From: Xanthoparmelia taractica
Lineage: Eukaryota; Ascomycota; Lecanoromycetes; Lecanorales; Parmeliaceae
DNA length: 64,000 bases
Direction of reading: 5' to 3'
Assembly (NCBI GenBank): GCA_033085395.1
Contig: JANQBS010000088.1
Location: forward strand, 87,839-151,838
The first letter of the stretch is position 1. Each line of letters starts with the position of its first letter. Made by a program: the position numbers and the translations under genes. Below are positions 33,787 to 45,899 of this stretch, piece by piece. Under the pieces are notes generated by a model. That model made no database searches and had not been told where the DNA came from. It saw only the letters and a list, made by a program, of their open reading frames with translations.

Positions 33787-36700
33787 CTATGAGTCGGCTG
33801 CCCCAATTTTTTCGCGCCGGCGTGTCGGATACATGCAATTCAGCTCGAGTAAGCTGCCTGATCTTGCATACCCTCTTGCCAAAAACAATCGGTTCGCCAG
33901 GTTCTACCTCTGTCTAGGTCTCCTTTGGCCGGGCTCCGCCTTCCCGTGAACCGCTACTTCGTACTTGCGTATGCCCACGTGGCAATCCCAGCAGGATCCC
34001 GGCACGAGCTTCCTCGAGTTGTGTCACGAGTCCGGCCGCACATAGCCCGTAAGTAACATGTCGGATAGATGAGACCTTGCAGACCCTGCAGACCCAGTAC
34101 CATCCTTACTAATCAGTACCTTGGCGCATTGACTTTCGCTTTATATGGTCCCCAGATGCGAAGGCTATCTTCAATTAGAGGATTTGCTGACGCAGGGAGG
34201 TCAAGATTGCCTTTATTAAGCCCATAAGATGCGTAAGGAGGCAGTCCGACGATCAGCTGGAGCCATCGTTGATAGGGGAAAACATGTGAGGCTGTCAGAA
34301 ATGTTTTCCGGGGCGGGAAGTGCTAAAAGGGTCTTTCTCATCAGCCAAAAGCCAAGTAAAATGAATGCTCTCCAATGGTCAGACGATCCTTCCACCTCGG
34401 CAACCAAAATAGGTTCTGCAAATCACGTCTCAATCATCATGGTCACTTTGGCCCATAACAATACTACTTGCGTACTGCCCCGCTCCGTCCGAATGGCATA
34501 TTTCGTAAGCGATCATGCCGGCCCTTACCGCTTTTAGGCCTAGGCAAATGCATCTTGCAACGGCGGTGCAGTAGCGCTCGCTACACACGTGCAATACATT
34601 GAATGAGTACCCACCACCATGTGCGGCATTTACACAAGCGTTACGCTTGTTTCGTTTTCGGGAGGCAGGCCTCGGCGATACAACCCTATGCTGAGTGGCT
34701 GTACTTCTTTCCTGAGATGCAGGTCTCGGTCAATGTTCTGGGTGCCAAGTCTTGTGTCACACCTCGTGTTCTTTGCGCGCATCGGAGCTTTAGCTTCTTT
34801 TTTTATCGCGGTTCCAGTACGGTATTCCCCTAACTAATGCGCGCCATGCGTGATCTATTTCCAGCCTAGACGCTAAGAGCGGTATAAGTTGGCTCATCGA
34901 TTGTTTCTCCTGCAAATAATCGTCAAGTCTGCGACTGCCTGTCGCTCATTTTAACCTGCCAGCTGAAATCCTGTATTGACAACCCCAGTTTGTCGTCTCG
35001 CAGCCTGCAGTCAGCCCGAAAAAGTGTGCTGACAACCAAGGATCGACAGACCGTTGTTCGACTCACCTAATCCCTGCTTCATTGCCGAGTGGAACATGCC
35101 TTGTGCAACACCAAGCCATCAATACATGCTCATTTTTCGCAAGCGATACCTCGAAAGGCTGCCGTTTGTCGCTTTCGCAGCCCGGAGTATCGTCATGGAA
35201 ATATTGGTTGCGGCTATCTATTTCTTTCTCTACGAGATCCCAGAATCTTCTCTTTTCAACTTTCCTGTAGTCATGGACTTTGTTTCACCCTTCGATTTTG
35301 TAGATGAATTGTTGGTTGCATGGACTATAGGGGTACCTTGAAGGTCGTGCTGTGCTCGCTCAGATTGATGTACAGCATTGATATTGCAAAGTATGCGGTG
35401 ATGTACCTTGAAAGGCCATCGTGTGAGTACAACCTGCTAGCCTTGCCCCCAGAAGGGCCAAATCATTTCAGCTTGAAGTACAGCAAGAGCAAGGAGAAGA
35501 ACAGACTAATTCTTAGGCTGAACTTGTGGAAGGGAAAGCACAGCCACATAGGCTCCATAAAGAGAAGGTACAAGGGCAGCAATAGACGCAAAGCACAAGC
35601 ACGATACTTTAGGAGTATCAGCGCTAGCGAAGAGGCTTCGTAAATATCCGGCCAACCTCCGCGAGTCGCTCATATGGATGAGGCACGGTGATTTGCCTGA
35701 CTTTGCGGAGTCTCCCTAAACTGGCCTTCAGCAAATAGGCAGCCAATCGGCTGGCTAGTATTGGCGAATGTACACGTGGGAATTCTAGTAGACACAAGCC
35801 ACACCCTTTCTGGGCCGCCAATAGCCTACAAGCCTCATGTAAGATGGATCTGAGATATGCTGAAGGTTAAAGTGCAAATCTCGATTCCACTACGGACTGA
35901 CTAGGAAGAGTGGGGGTTCACTTTCATAATTAGCTATAAAATGATTGAATACCCTCACCGCTGCTTGCTCAGCTGCCATCCCTCCTGGATTACCTCTGCT
36001 ATCCAAGACAGAATAGTGGGCGCAGACCGAGGAGCATGCTTACCGTCCAATACTTCTACCTTAGTGTAGTGGCACGGTTAGTGTCGCCAACGGAGACCGA
36101 GATGCAAAGTCTGCCTTTAACCAAGCGAATCCTTTAAGCCGAAAGGTTCAAACTAGCTTCAGTGGGGCTGTAAGATGCGTCAGGCGTTTTTCAGCAGAGT
36201 AAATCAGACACTATAGTGGCTGAGGGGTCCCATGCAGTGACAAAGGATGTCAGAATCTACTTTCCGGCCCAGGAAATCAGGTCCATGTGCTCGGACGTGC
36301 CACCTTTGGCGCCTACGAGGCTCATTAGATACCGGCAATAATTGTTCCCAAGCGTAGATCTTATATGCAAAATGCACGCGAGGCATAATCATTCCCTAAA
36401 TAGGACACAACACGCGAGACGCGTTAGCTGATCGATTGATTCTTCTGCGAGCAAATGTGGATTTTGCGATGTCTCTGGATCTTTTGATGTCCCAGTTTTC
36501 CGAGGATTGAAATTGTTCACGATCTAGCCCGATACTCAGCTTCTGGATAATTTGAAAGTTGTGCATGTGCAGAAACGTTGGAGATCGCGCTGAGATGCTC
36601 ACTCCGAGGTGTGCGGGGATGCTTTTAGGTAGGCTTACTTTAGTTGTCGGCGGGCTCCGTTCAGCGGGCATCATCAAAGGTCCAAAAATAGTTTGCTTCC

Positions 36701-38577
36701 GAGATCAAAGCTCTTGCATAATCGCAAACCACGAATAGATGCGATTTGCAAGGCACCAATTCAGATTTCCACCTGCAGCCACAACTGCCACCTTGGATGA
36801 AGAAAGCTTACGAGACGGAGATCGTTCCCTATAGAGGCAAAGCTTGCGGTAGCTAAATGCTTGTGTCACTCCAATTCGGTGGAAGGAAATGAATCACTGG
36901 GTCGCCGGAGGCTTGCGGCTCGTCCCTGCAGCAGCTCAGAGTGAAAAGCGTCTAGAAGCAGTTAGACAGTGAGATGGATGAGGGAGAGCGAGATGCATAA
37001 GCACTAGAATAGTCTATAATAGCTCCTTCTAAGATGGCCAGCTTATGGATTTCCGGGGAAAGGATGGGAGAGCGTGCAACAAAGATACGTACCGATGAGA
37101 AGCTCCGGGAGAGGTCCTGCAACTGGGGCTTAAAAGCTTGGTGTTTCGATACTAACTTCCCTCTAAATCGGAAATTTGCAACCCGCAGAGTACTCGTACT
37201 TAGCGGATTCCTGTAAACGCCCTCAGACTTTTTGCCTAGACAGAAGTCGACATGATAATGGCATTGCGTCCAACAAGGACGCTTGGCCACAACGGCCGAA
37301 AGGGTGAGTAAGGGAATGCATCACAGTCGAATCATCAGGCGCATTTGGTTGCCATGAGGTGCCGAGGCTCCACATGTACCTAATGCGCACACGCCCAGTA
37401 TGCGATAACGTGCCTTGACGAACATTGAGCCTGCTAAACCCTGCTCTCAGCATTGCAGTTTGATTTTAGAGTTTGCGTTCCACTTTGGAGTAACTATCGC
37501 CTACTGCAGCTGAAACAAAGTCCGACAATGATGAAATGCATTCGTCCAATGGCAACGGTAGGATCATTAAAGAATTTTGCTGCCTTATCCCCCAATTTTT
37601 TAAGCCGCATCCCTCTCTTGGCGATATGTGCACAATCACACGCCCCCAGCATTATCTATCACCTAGTTCAGCTAAAATAGAGTTGGCATGATGATGAGTT
37701 GCCTTTCTCAATTATCATGCGGCCGTCCACAAAAGGACGTATTATTCACCAAAAATCCTTGCTCCCTTGTTTTGAGATTCTGCTCAAACCCCCAGGCAGA
37801 CTTTTACATCCGTCTCCGAAGGATGAGTTATCCGCTAAATGGCAATGCGTACCACGCCCACCCTACACGGTCCAGCACGATTCCAATCCCGAATTCGGTC
37901 TTTCAGAAGACCACCCCGCACAGAAAATTACACTAGTCTTCTGAAAGAAATTACCTCCACTGTTACTCGAAGTCATTGCCACTAAACAAGAGCCAGCCCA
38001 TGGGAATTTTCTAGCTCTTCAAAACACGGTATTGTTTATGTAGTCAAGACCACAAGAAGGGATAAGCGCAAATGTTTTGGTAAGACGTAAAGGATTTTGT
38101 GGTCGATGTTTTGACAACAGTTATGAGAGAGGGTCAGCTTGCGCATGACATGCGCTAGCCCCTGCAGAGTCCTGTTACACGAAATGTTACATGTTAAGAA
38201 CAAGCCTGGCAGTACTCGTCAGCTTGCAGACGCACATTTATCTCATGCCGACATCTCAGCGGACTCATGCTTCAAATCCGTCCCTTGTATTCCTTGATAA
38301 ATCCTGAGATCCCTTTTGGCAGCGATGGAATTAAAAGGCTTCAACTGTCCACAATCCTTTGCGAAAGATTTCATGAAAGGCTCGCTGCATCCTCGGTCCT
38401 TTATACTGAGCCCTAGCTCAGCCAACAAGTCCGTGTTCAGTTCTTCAGCTCTAGCAGTGTGTGATTTTGTTACCGCCGGTACGGTTGTTGGCGCGCCTTC
38501 TTTCTTTCTCTGGGTGCAAGATCCGGTCCCTCCGTTTCGAACATTACCGCAGGCTCATTCCGCAAAGGCAACCAAAC
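33787..38577. other. Long gene-free region
   Basis: About 4.8 kb with only short, motif-free frames. The largest is 107 codons at 35320-35643. The segment 36580-36630 resembles 39884-39935 (GAGATCGCGCTG, then CTC.CTCCG and a G-run before ATGCTTT), so an old dispersed repeat may lie here. Nothing else is recognised. Confidence 0.4.
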
Positions 38578-38915
38578 ATGCCGTACGTCTCTGACGATAG
38601 GCTTCCTCGTCCTCGCTAGCTAACCTCCAATTGTTAAATACGAACAGCACAGAAACACATCGCGATACCAGTGGCACCGTCCCTCACGGCCCAAAGCCAA
38701 AGACCCCCAATCAAGTGGGAGCAAAAGGACCCTCGACACGATCGGGGCTTGACGGACAGAAAGTGCCAATGCAGAAGCAGATTGAAGACTATGCCGTGAA
38801 GAGGGAGGAGAGATACAATCAGATCGCAACGCACCAAAGGAACACGCATACCTTTGCCGAGCTTGCGAGTAAAGTGGGGGAGTGGGAGAAGACAATTAAC
38901 GGCAAGGGAAAATGA
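38578..38915 (+). CDS. Microexon-family small protein, member 5, divergent (90 aa)
   Basis: Exon 1 is ATGCC (38578-38582). The intron (38583-38647, 65 bp) starts GTACGT, contains GCTAAC and ends GAACAG. Exon 2 (38648-38915) completes 90 residues. The N-terminal 45 residues are Pro/Thr/Gly-rich. The core is divergent: Tyr50 stands where the Trp would be, no HEQ is present, but HTFAELASKVGEWEKTING aligns with the RSFA plus terminal helix of members 2, 4 and 6. The intron is not a multiple of three, so splicing is needed to join the ATG to this frame. Family membership rests mainly on the shared gene design. Confidence 0.6.
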
Positions 38916-40436
38916 GAAGATACATACGCGCTTGGGGTAGACTGGATTGAGAAGCAGGAGCAGTATGATTAACGTTTGGGCTCTTGTTGGCTGCATTCTT
39001 TATCTTGACAAGAAAGCGCGGTGCCGAGACTCGCGATGCGTGGGGCTTGTCTTCCTCGATAGCCATTTTCTATCTTCTTGATACTCCTACCCAATAGAAG
39101 ACGGATGATTAGCCTAAGCCTAAACTCAAGACTTAGCAAGATGATTTTCCTTGAGAGGAATGATCGAGATTCCTTACCGTACATGGCGAAAGATGCGAGT
39201 TCGCTATTTGGGCCCGGATCTGCTCTTGGTAGGATGGCCTACGTCAGCTTTACAGAGCAGGTAAAACAGGTCAGGCCAGCCTAGGCGGCGCAGTACAATC
39301 TCCATTCGATAAGATGCGTTATGAAACGATAACGAGACCTCAGGATTGCGTTTTCTGCATCAGGATCAGTAGGATTAGTAGAATAATCTTTGGTGATAGC
39401 GATTCGAGACGTAACCCTGAACCGGCTGTTTGATGTGCTGGTCCTAGCCGCATATGCCCCAAGCGAGGAACCCTTGCAGTAGCGCTGCAGATTTGACCAA
39501 TGGTTCGCTTACAGTCAAGCGCCTTGATTTGCCTTGATTTGCCTTGTTCGCGAATTTCATTCTATCGACTCTAATGTGCTTGGAATATTTTGGATGTCCA
39601 CAAGCTCAGGACATGTTTTCATACCACAGTACATGTTTCAATACTCGTAGGGTTAGAACGAAAGTACCATATCGCAGCACCCGAATTCTTTCAACGCTGA
39701 ACTTTGTTTGTGTAAGGTCGCTGCTTGTTCCTAAATTAGACCTGCAAACAATGGAAAACATTGGTTGCGCTGTCCATTCATAGGCCAAACTGTCTAAGAC
39801 AGCTCTGGCCCTGTCTGTGGGAATTTTCTACCTTAGTTCAGAACATTGATAATTTATCGTGTGCGAAAATAGGCGCTGCCTGGGAGATCGCGCTGGTGAA
39901 CTCGCTCCGGGGTCTGCTGGGGGGCATGCTTTAGGGCACTTTAGGCCGGTACTGCGCAACCTAAGCCTCCCAAAGCCTCCCAATACATAGCATACATACT
40001 GTATGTAATTTTCTTAGCGTTCTTGGAGGTGGGCCAGGCAAGGATGGAAATGCAACCAGCGTACTGAAATAAAGGTTGCTGATAAACAAGGAATGCGTTG
40101 TTCCAGTAGCAGTAATAAATCGTGTAATAATTGATGTCGATGGTGATGCGTAACTTATGGTGGCTAGTTGGCTTCTCGTAGCTCACTCGGTTCGCCCATT
40201 TCCCGACTCACACACTTCAAGACTGCGGACATATTCAAGCACACAACTATCAGCATCCCATCGTTGATTCCAACACAGAGCAAAGAGTAATTGAAGTCTG
40301 CGCCAACCCCTGCTTCTCCAGCATCCAGATATCCTTTCGGTACTCCCCTTCAGGATCTCCGGGTGACCAGAGACCCGCGTTGAGCCGCGTCAGCCCCGCA
40401 TATCATTGCAGGTCATCTTGCAAAAACGATCCAAAA
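38916..40436. other. Gene-free region
   Basis: About 1.5 kb with no supported gene. A small tandem of CCTTGATTTG (about 39530-39546) and the G-rich patch at 39884-39935, similar to 36580-36630, are the only repeats seen. Confidence 0.4.
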
Positions 40437-40726
40437 ATGCCGTCTGTCCTCACATTATCAAGCCAAGTCCTAGATCTTGACTAACGGCTCGTGTTTCTCG
40501 CAGGGAAAGCTCCGAACCTCGTCGCTCGAATACCACAGCCTCTCCGCGCAACAAGGAGCTCAAGGGGTCCCAGCTGAGGGAGTGGTACAAGACGCAGGAG
40601 ACACACGAGCAGCTGGCAGTAGGAACAAAGACGTCGAGGTCTTTTGCCGGGACCCTATGCTCTCTGGAAGAGATCGAGAAGAAAGTGGATGGTGATGATG
40701 AAGAAGTAGAGCATACCGGACGCTGA
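40437..40726 (+). CDS. Microexon-family small protein, member 6 (75 aa)
   Basis: Exon 1 is ATGCC (40437-40441). The intron (40442-40503, 62 bp) starts GTCTGT, has TTGACTAACGG as a branch-like site and ends TCTCGCAG. Exon 2 (40504-40726) completes 75 residues. W29 is followed by H36-E-Q-L-A-V-G, TSRSFAGT and the helix LEEIEKKVDG, then an acidic tail (DDEEVEH). The unspliced ATG frame stops inside the intron (TGACTAA), so splicing is required. This is one of the best-conserved copies. Confidence 0.8.
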
Positions 40727-42089
40727 AACAATGAGATAATGTTGAGTGGGAAAGGACACATGGCGAATAATGGGTAGAAGTTGGAGAACGATGTTGAATA
40801 GCTGGGCTTGGCGCTCGGCGCTAATCAACTGGCTATTGTGTGAGAGGAGCACTGTCATTACCGTCTTGGATATCAATGCATCTTGCCCCATTTTCGACCC
40901 GACTGTTCTCTCCGACAGGATGTGAAGAGTTGATGGCGGGTATGACAGTGGTGCTGGCACTCTTCCGATGCTGGTCTCATACTCCGCCTATGTGGCACTG
41001 CGACAGTCTTTCATTCCCTGCCTTCATCCATATTCCTTTGAGGTTGATATTCTCGAGATCCTATGTTCTTAACGAACAGATTTGCTTACTTTTTGACTTG
41101 CTCTCTCATCCGGTTTTGGCACACTGTTGAAGGGCCACGTCTGATCTTTCTCCTGTGTCACAACATGTCCGTCTTGTCTACACTGCCGACATTCAAACCA
41201 CAGATTATCGTGTTGAAATATTGGGACGTGATATCAACATTGCGCGCATATAGCAGAAGAAATTTGGGTCGTGAGGACAGGCGTCATTGTCATAAAGTTG
41301 CTCGCGTTGTAAGTTGGATGGCGGAGGAAGCTTAGAGTTGTTCCGAAGCGAATTGCGATTCTGCGGCTGAGCGACGCCAAGCATTTTTTCCATTGGAAAT
41401 CTATATACTACGTGCGTTGCGTATCTCTAAGTACAAGGAAGCTTGAGGCGAGTGCGGAACGCATCTGCAGCCAAGCCTATCTAATGACCTGCTGCCAGAC
41501 GTGTCTTGGCCAGCTAACCCTTTCCGGGACTAATTGCGGAAACCCTCCGCCTTTACTAAGATGAGTATAGATCTTGGACAACTTCGGGTGATTCTATAAC
41601 GAAGGATCCTCGTAGAGAACTTTACACAGGTATATCGTAGATCTAATTGCGATACAAACCTGCCAGAGCAAGCGCAAATCTGGAACAGATGTAAGCATAT
41701 TGTTGGGTTATCCGGGATATTCATCGAGACCATGCAATCCCCAAACCTACCACGAGCCCCCAATTTCTCTAGCTTTCGAAGCCAACAATGTATCTGTGGC
41801 GGAGTGTACCACCCGCTATCAAATCGTCAGACCGTCAGAGATAAGAATTGGTGTCGATTTGGATTGGTATGTAGAGGTAGCGACAAAGGGAGTCGCGAGG
41901 AGCATAGCGAAGTATCATAGGGGAGAAAATATCGTAAACGACGAACGGCATCTTTTAGCAATTTTCTGCTGTTGGGGCTGTCTCCACAGAGAAGACATGG
42001 GGCTATGCTTGGGCGTGGAGGGTCTTGGAACGCTTCGGTTGATGTCAGTTGATCATGTTGTCGAGCGGATAAACGAATCAAAGATGCTT
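40727..42089. other. Region between member 6 and the hAT insertion
   Basis: No secure gene. A possible ninth, decayed small-family copy lies on the minus strand at 41530-41951. Otherwise only short frames without motifs. Confidence 0.35.
41530..41951 (-). pseudogene. Possible ninth, decayed member of the microexon family
   Basis: ATGCC (41951-41947) is followed by GTTCGT, exactly the family's start-plus-donor signature. A possible acceptor (TTGATAG, ending at 41816) would give a 131-bp intron, longer than in the other copies. The resulting frame contains PPQIHCWLRKLEKLG, which resembles the K-P-Q-L-x-x-W-L-K-K-x-E stretch of member 4. No HEQ or Ser/Arg block follows. This could be a decayed copy or coincidence. 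The hAT element is inserted about 150 bases upstream of this ATG. Confidence 0.3.
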
Positions 42090-42097
42090 GGCATTTC
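42090..42097. repeat. hAT target-site duplication, left copy
   Basis: GGCATTTC, identical to 49766-49773, abutting the left terminal inverted repeat. Confidence 0.9.
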
Positions 42098-42351
42098 CAG
42101 TGCTGGCGATGGTGCACCAACTAACTGCTCCACCAACAGTTGAACCAGTTGGTTTTAGCAGTTGACGGTGCAGTTTGGGTTCTGGCAGTTGGCAGTTGGT
42201 GTGGTTTGAACCTGAAAACCAACTGGTCCACTGGCAGTTTTAGATGATATGTAGTAGTACTGTAGCAGGCCTGAGGGCTGCAATCTGGCCAGTGTTTCAG
42301 GCCGTGGCATATGTATCTAAATAGTACGTGAATAGCATTCGTGGCCCAGCC

Positions 42352-42890
42352 CTTGATGCTGAGTACGACAAGCTGCTCAAATACTTCAACAAAATAAGAG
42401 AAACCCCGCCTATATTGCCGTCGTGGTACTAAATCCTACACGCAAATGGGCGATGTTCAAGAAATAAAAGCTCGAGGATCTTGCTGCTGCTAAGAAAGCA
42501 ATGATTACAATATGACAGATCGATTATAATACTCCTAGTGTCATTCCTACATCGACTTCTACAGTGACGAATTCGAGATCAGCCTTTTAGATATGAGAGG
42601 AGGAAATGCTGGCGGAGAAGGACGATGATACGATCAAGAATAAGTACGATAAGTACATCGATAAGGGAATCATTAATATTAAGAAGTCTATAGCCCTTGA
42701 GTAATGGACGGATATAGTATAAAGGACGCGATTTCCAACCTTGTCACGTATAATCATCGACTTTCTATCTATTTTAGCTATGTCCTCAGACGTAAAACGA
42801 CTCTTTTCTACTGCTAAGAGTATTATAGATAAAAAGCGTTACAGTCTTAACGCCTCTACGATCGAGGCTGTTAAGTGTCTAAAGTTCTAA
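42352..42890 (+). pseudogene. hAT transposase C-terminal fragment, inactivated
   Basis: Translation gives segments typical of the fungal hAT transposase C-terminus: LDAEYDKLLKYF, then (after a frame change near 42395) AYIAVVVLNPTRKW, then FPTLSRIIIDFLSILAMSSD. The hAT dimerisation segment KRLFSTAKSIIDKKRYSL follows and the frame ends at the stop 42888-42890. At least five in-frame stops occur. Several are TAA where a CAA codon would be typical, the outcome of C-to-T change. The domain order is right for a hAT, but the BED finger and N-terminal half are missing. Confidence 0.85.
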
Positions 42891-42988
42891 TTTAGACTTG
42901 AAATATTTATATAGAAAGACCTAAATATAATTATGAAGGAAGTTGATATAGATTTCGGCGAATAATGGAATATATGATACGTCTAATC

Positions 42989-43171
42989 TGTTAGGACTGC
43001 AATTAGAACAAGTTAATAATGGTGTGTAACGAATAAATTAAGTCTAAGGAGAAACTATCTAGCTGGGAAGAAATATCTATGAGGGACGCCAAGGCCTGTA
43101 GGGGCTAGTTTCAATCGGGAAGGTAAGCCGACTTGATATTGCAGGCCTATGTGGCCGTCACACTCGTAACA
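42989..43171 (-). repeat. LTR (3' LTR in element orientation)
   Basis: 183 bp, beginning TGTTAG and ending GTAACA on the plus strand. It differs from its partner at 49349-49531 at about 13 positions, every one a transition. The target duplication TAATC precedes it. Confidence 0.9.
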
Positions 43172-43174
43172 TTA

Positions 43175-43186
43175 CTTCCCCCCTCG
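43175..43186 (-). other. Polypurine tract of the retrotransposon
   Basis: The complement reads CGAGGGGGGAAG, three bases before the left LTR. Its position fixes the element's orientation as minus strand. Confidence 0.7.
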
Positions 43187-43479
43187 AATAGCGATATCCC
43201 AGCGCTGTAGAAGAATAATATTCGTATGCAGAAATAATCCAGAACGCCTAGGAGGAACGTATGCTATCGTGTAGGGACGAGGTATAAGGTGTTTCGATTT
43301 GCCCGCGGCTGGCCGGGCTTCTTCGCTGAGTCTATCGCAGTGCTAGCGAATAGGTTTAAATAATAAATAAAAATCAATCGAAGTCTAATTCTCTATTGGG
43401 CCTAGCGCGGTTTATTGAGATATCGTCTATGGAATTTATTTATTACTTTCTTAAAATCTTCGAACTTATCTTAATTCGT

Positions 43480-43575
43480 ATAGTATTAATTATTATCTCT
43501 ATTTAGATTAATCTATTTGACTTTATATTAAAGGCGTCTATAATAACGCCTAAAGTCTAGTATATCGTTTACGTC
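43480..43575 (-). pseudogene. Integrase C-terminal chromodomain remnant
   Basis: Minus-strand translation gives DVNDILDFRRYYRRL, a stop, YKVK, another stop and INLNRDNN. This matches the start and K-V-K-W core of a chromodomain, with the stop where the Trp is expected. Chromodomains target such elements to heterochromatin. Confidence 0.7.
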
Positions 43576-44159
43576 TTATAACTCTTTCTTATTAATTATT
43601 ATAGATCTAGAAGAATCGTACTTCTATTCTAATAGAGAATTTATAGTCGTAGACCTAAGCACCTTAGAACTAAAGACGAGATAAATTCTTATACTATAAG
43701 GGAGTTCTAAACGATATAAGATATCGACTTTCTTAAGAACTCTATATAAACCGAGTTATTTATCTTCGAGATCTTTATAAAGGCGTTTGATCTTAATATT
43801 TTTAAACGATAGCTAAGCCCAGTCGCCTATATCGTAAGTGATCTTTTTACGATATTTGTTCGCCTATATCTTCATAATTCTATATATTCTCTCTAATTGA
43901 GATCGTTTAAATTTTAGAATCTTCTTTATCTTAGTCGTAATATTTTTCGTCTTTAAGGCTTATAGACGCTCGCGTATAATCTCATAAAAAGTATAATTCT
44001 AATCGAAAGATATATAAAAATAAAAATCTTAATTGAAGTAGAAAGAAGTGAGGGATATAACGAATAAGATATTATTATTATTACTAAATTCGATTATAGG
44101 GATTTATTTGACTTAATCATCTTGCAAGTAATTGTAATAGATACGAAGACCTCGCTTCA

Positions 44160-44310
44160 TATTCTAATTAGCCCTCTCGATCTAGCCATTCATCTCAGAG
44201 TGATATATAGTAAATAAGTTAACTTTAATACGTAATCGCTTACAGAGGCTTTTCCAGAGCGTAGATATGAATTATACACCCCTATCTAATGTGAGAGATC
44301 ATGGTAATCT
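44160..44310 (-). pseudogene. Integrase core remnant
   Basis: Minus-strand translation yields DRGV, a stop, FISTLWKSLCKRL, then IYHSEMNG, a stop and IERAN. This follows the D-R-G-x-Q-F ... Y-H-x-x-x-x-G-Q-x-E-R pattern around the catalytic Asp and Glu of gypsy integrases, with stops at the Gln positions. Confidence 0.75.
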
Positions 44311-45119
44311 ATGTAGTCGAAAGAGGTTCTATATAAGAATTCAAATGAGTTTCTCTAATAAATAACCGTTATCTCCCCAATAATACGATACGTAGTAATA
44401 TTTCTTTATAAAGCGATATATGAAAATATAGATAGCGTTAAAATCGTCTAATAGGGATAGATCGATAATAAAATTCATAAAGACGTCTTATTAACGACCT
44501 TAGGGAATTAAGAGTAATATTAATAATTTATTTATTTTATCCCGTGAGGCTTTACTACGTTAATAGTAATAATAGTTACGAATATATTATTTAATTATCT
44601 TAACGTAGCTAGATTAATAGTAATAACGTAGAAGTAAGTTAATCGTTCTTCGTATCCCTAAGTGATCGCTCAAAGATTAATTATAAACCTTTCTTAATAG
44701 CTTCGTATAAAACTCGGTCGAAACCCATAGCAATTCGTTCTTAAAAAGTGCTTTATTAACGATACGACACCGACTTAGCGTATAATTATAAAGTTTGATC
44801 TACTTATAATTCATCGCTTCACGGAATTCGTTATATATAGAATTCTCTTTATTAATCCTATAAATTCGTTTAAATAGATCTTCTTCGACCTCTATAACTC
44901 GAATTTAGACGCGGTTCGGGATAAGAATCGTTTGATATTAATATTGACTTCTTTTATTAGCTTCGTTCGCTGAGATAAATAATAATATTCTTATTAGAGC
45001 GTCGGCTTTGCTATTAATTATTCTCGCACGAAAAATAATTTAAAAATTGAATTTAGATAAAATATCTAGATAGCGGGCTTGACGGCGTGTGAGCTCCTTA
45101 TTTTTCATAAAGGTTTTTA

Positions 45120-45290
45120 AAGTCTAATAATTAGTGAATACTTAAATAAATAGCTCGATATATTCTAGTTTTAATCGTTAGTATTCGAAGTATCGAATAA
45201 TTACTAGTAACTCTTTATTATAGATATAATAGTTATATTTCGCTAAGATTATACTTTTACTATAGAATATTATCGAGTGAAGAACTTTAT
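45120..45290 (-). pseudogene. RNase H remnant
   Basis: Minus-strand translation includes LHSIIFYSKSIILAKYNY, then YNKELLVIIRYFEY, a stop, RLKLE and VFTNY. This is the usual gypsy RNase H run ending at the T-D-H-x-x-L segment, where the Asp has become Asn. Confidence 0.8.
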
Positions 45291-45729
45291 CGCTATTATA
45301 TTAAGATAAGATTTCTTTTAGCACGTAATTAAAAGAATTAATCTTAAGAATAGTCTAACGTTTAGAATTAAAGTAGCGTAGAATTGAAATAGTAATTACA
45401 CGCTTTTTAAGATCTTCGAACGATTTAATATAAATCTTATTTTAGACGAAGAAAGTATTTTTCTTCGTGAGATTAATTAGAAATTTAATTAACTTAGAGA
45501 ACTTATAAATAAAGCGTCGATAGAAGTTAATAAATCTAATAAAGTCTTAAATCTCCTTTAGATTTATAGAGATATTTTAATTAAGTATAGTCTCGATCTT
45601 ACGAGAGTCTATTTGTAAATTAGTCCCTAATATAATAATACCTAGAAACACGATTTCTTCGATATCGAATTCGTATTTCTTAATATTAGTTTATAGATTA
45701 GTCTCCCGCAGACGTTAAAGGACTTATTT

Positions 45730-45850
45730 AACGTGCTTTTGATATTTCGTCTTCTTTTAACTATAGATAAGAATATTATTTAGATAGACTTAATAGAAGT
45801 CGTTTAAGAAATCGAATAGAATATTATTAATATATTATTAAAACGTGCTC
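45730..45850 (-). pseudogene. Reverse transcriptase remnant with mutated catalytic site
   Basis: Minus-strand translation gives NILFDFLNDFY, a stop and VYLNNILIYS (last segment at 45760-45786). The Y-L-D-D catalytic box of gypsy reverse transcriptases reads Y-L-N-N, as expected from G-to-A changes, and a stop precedes it. The enzyme cannot be functional. Confidence 0.85.
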
Positions 45851-45899
45851 GGTTTATTCGTTAATTCGAAGAATAGTATTCGATATTTATACGCTTCGA

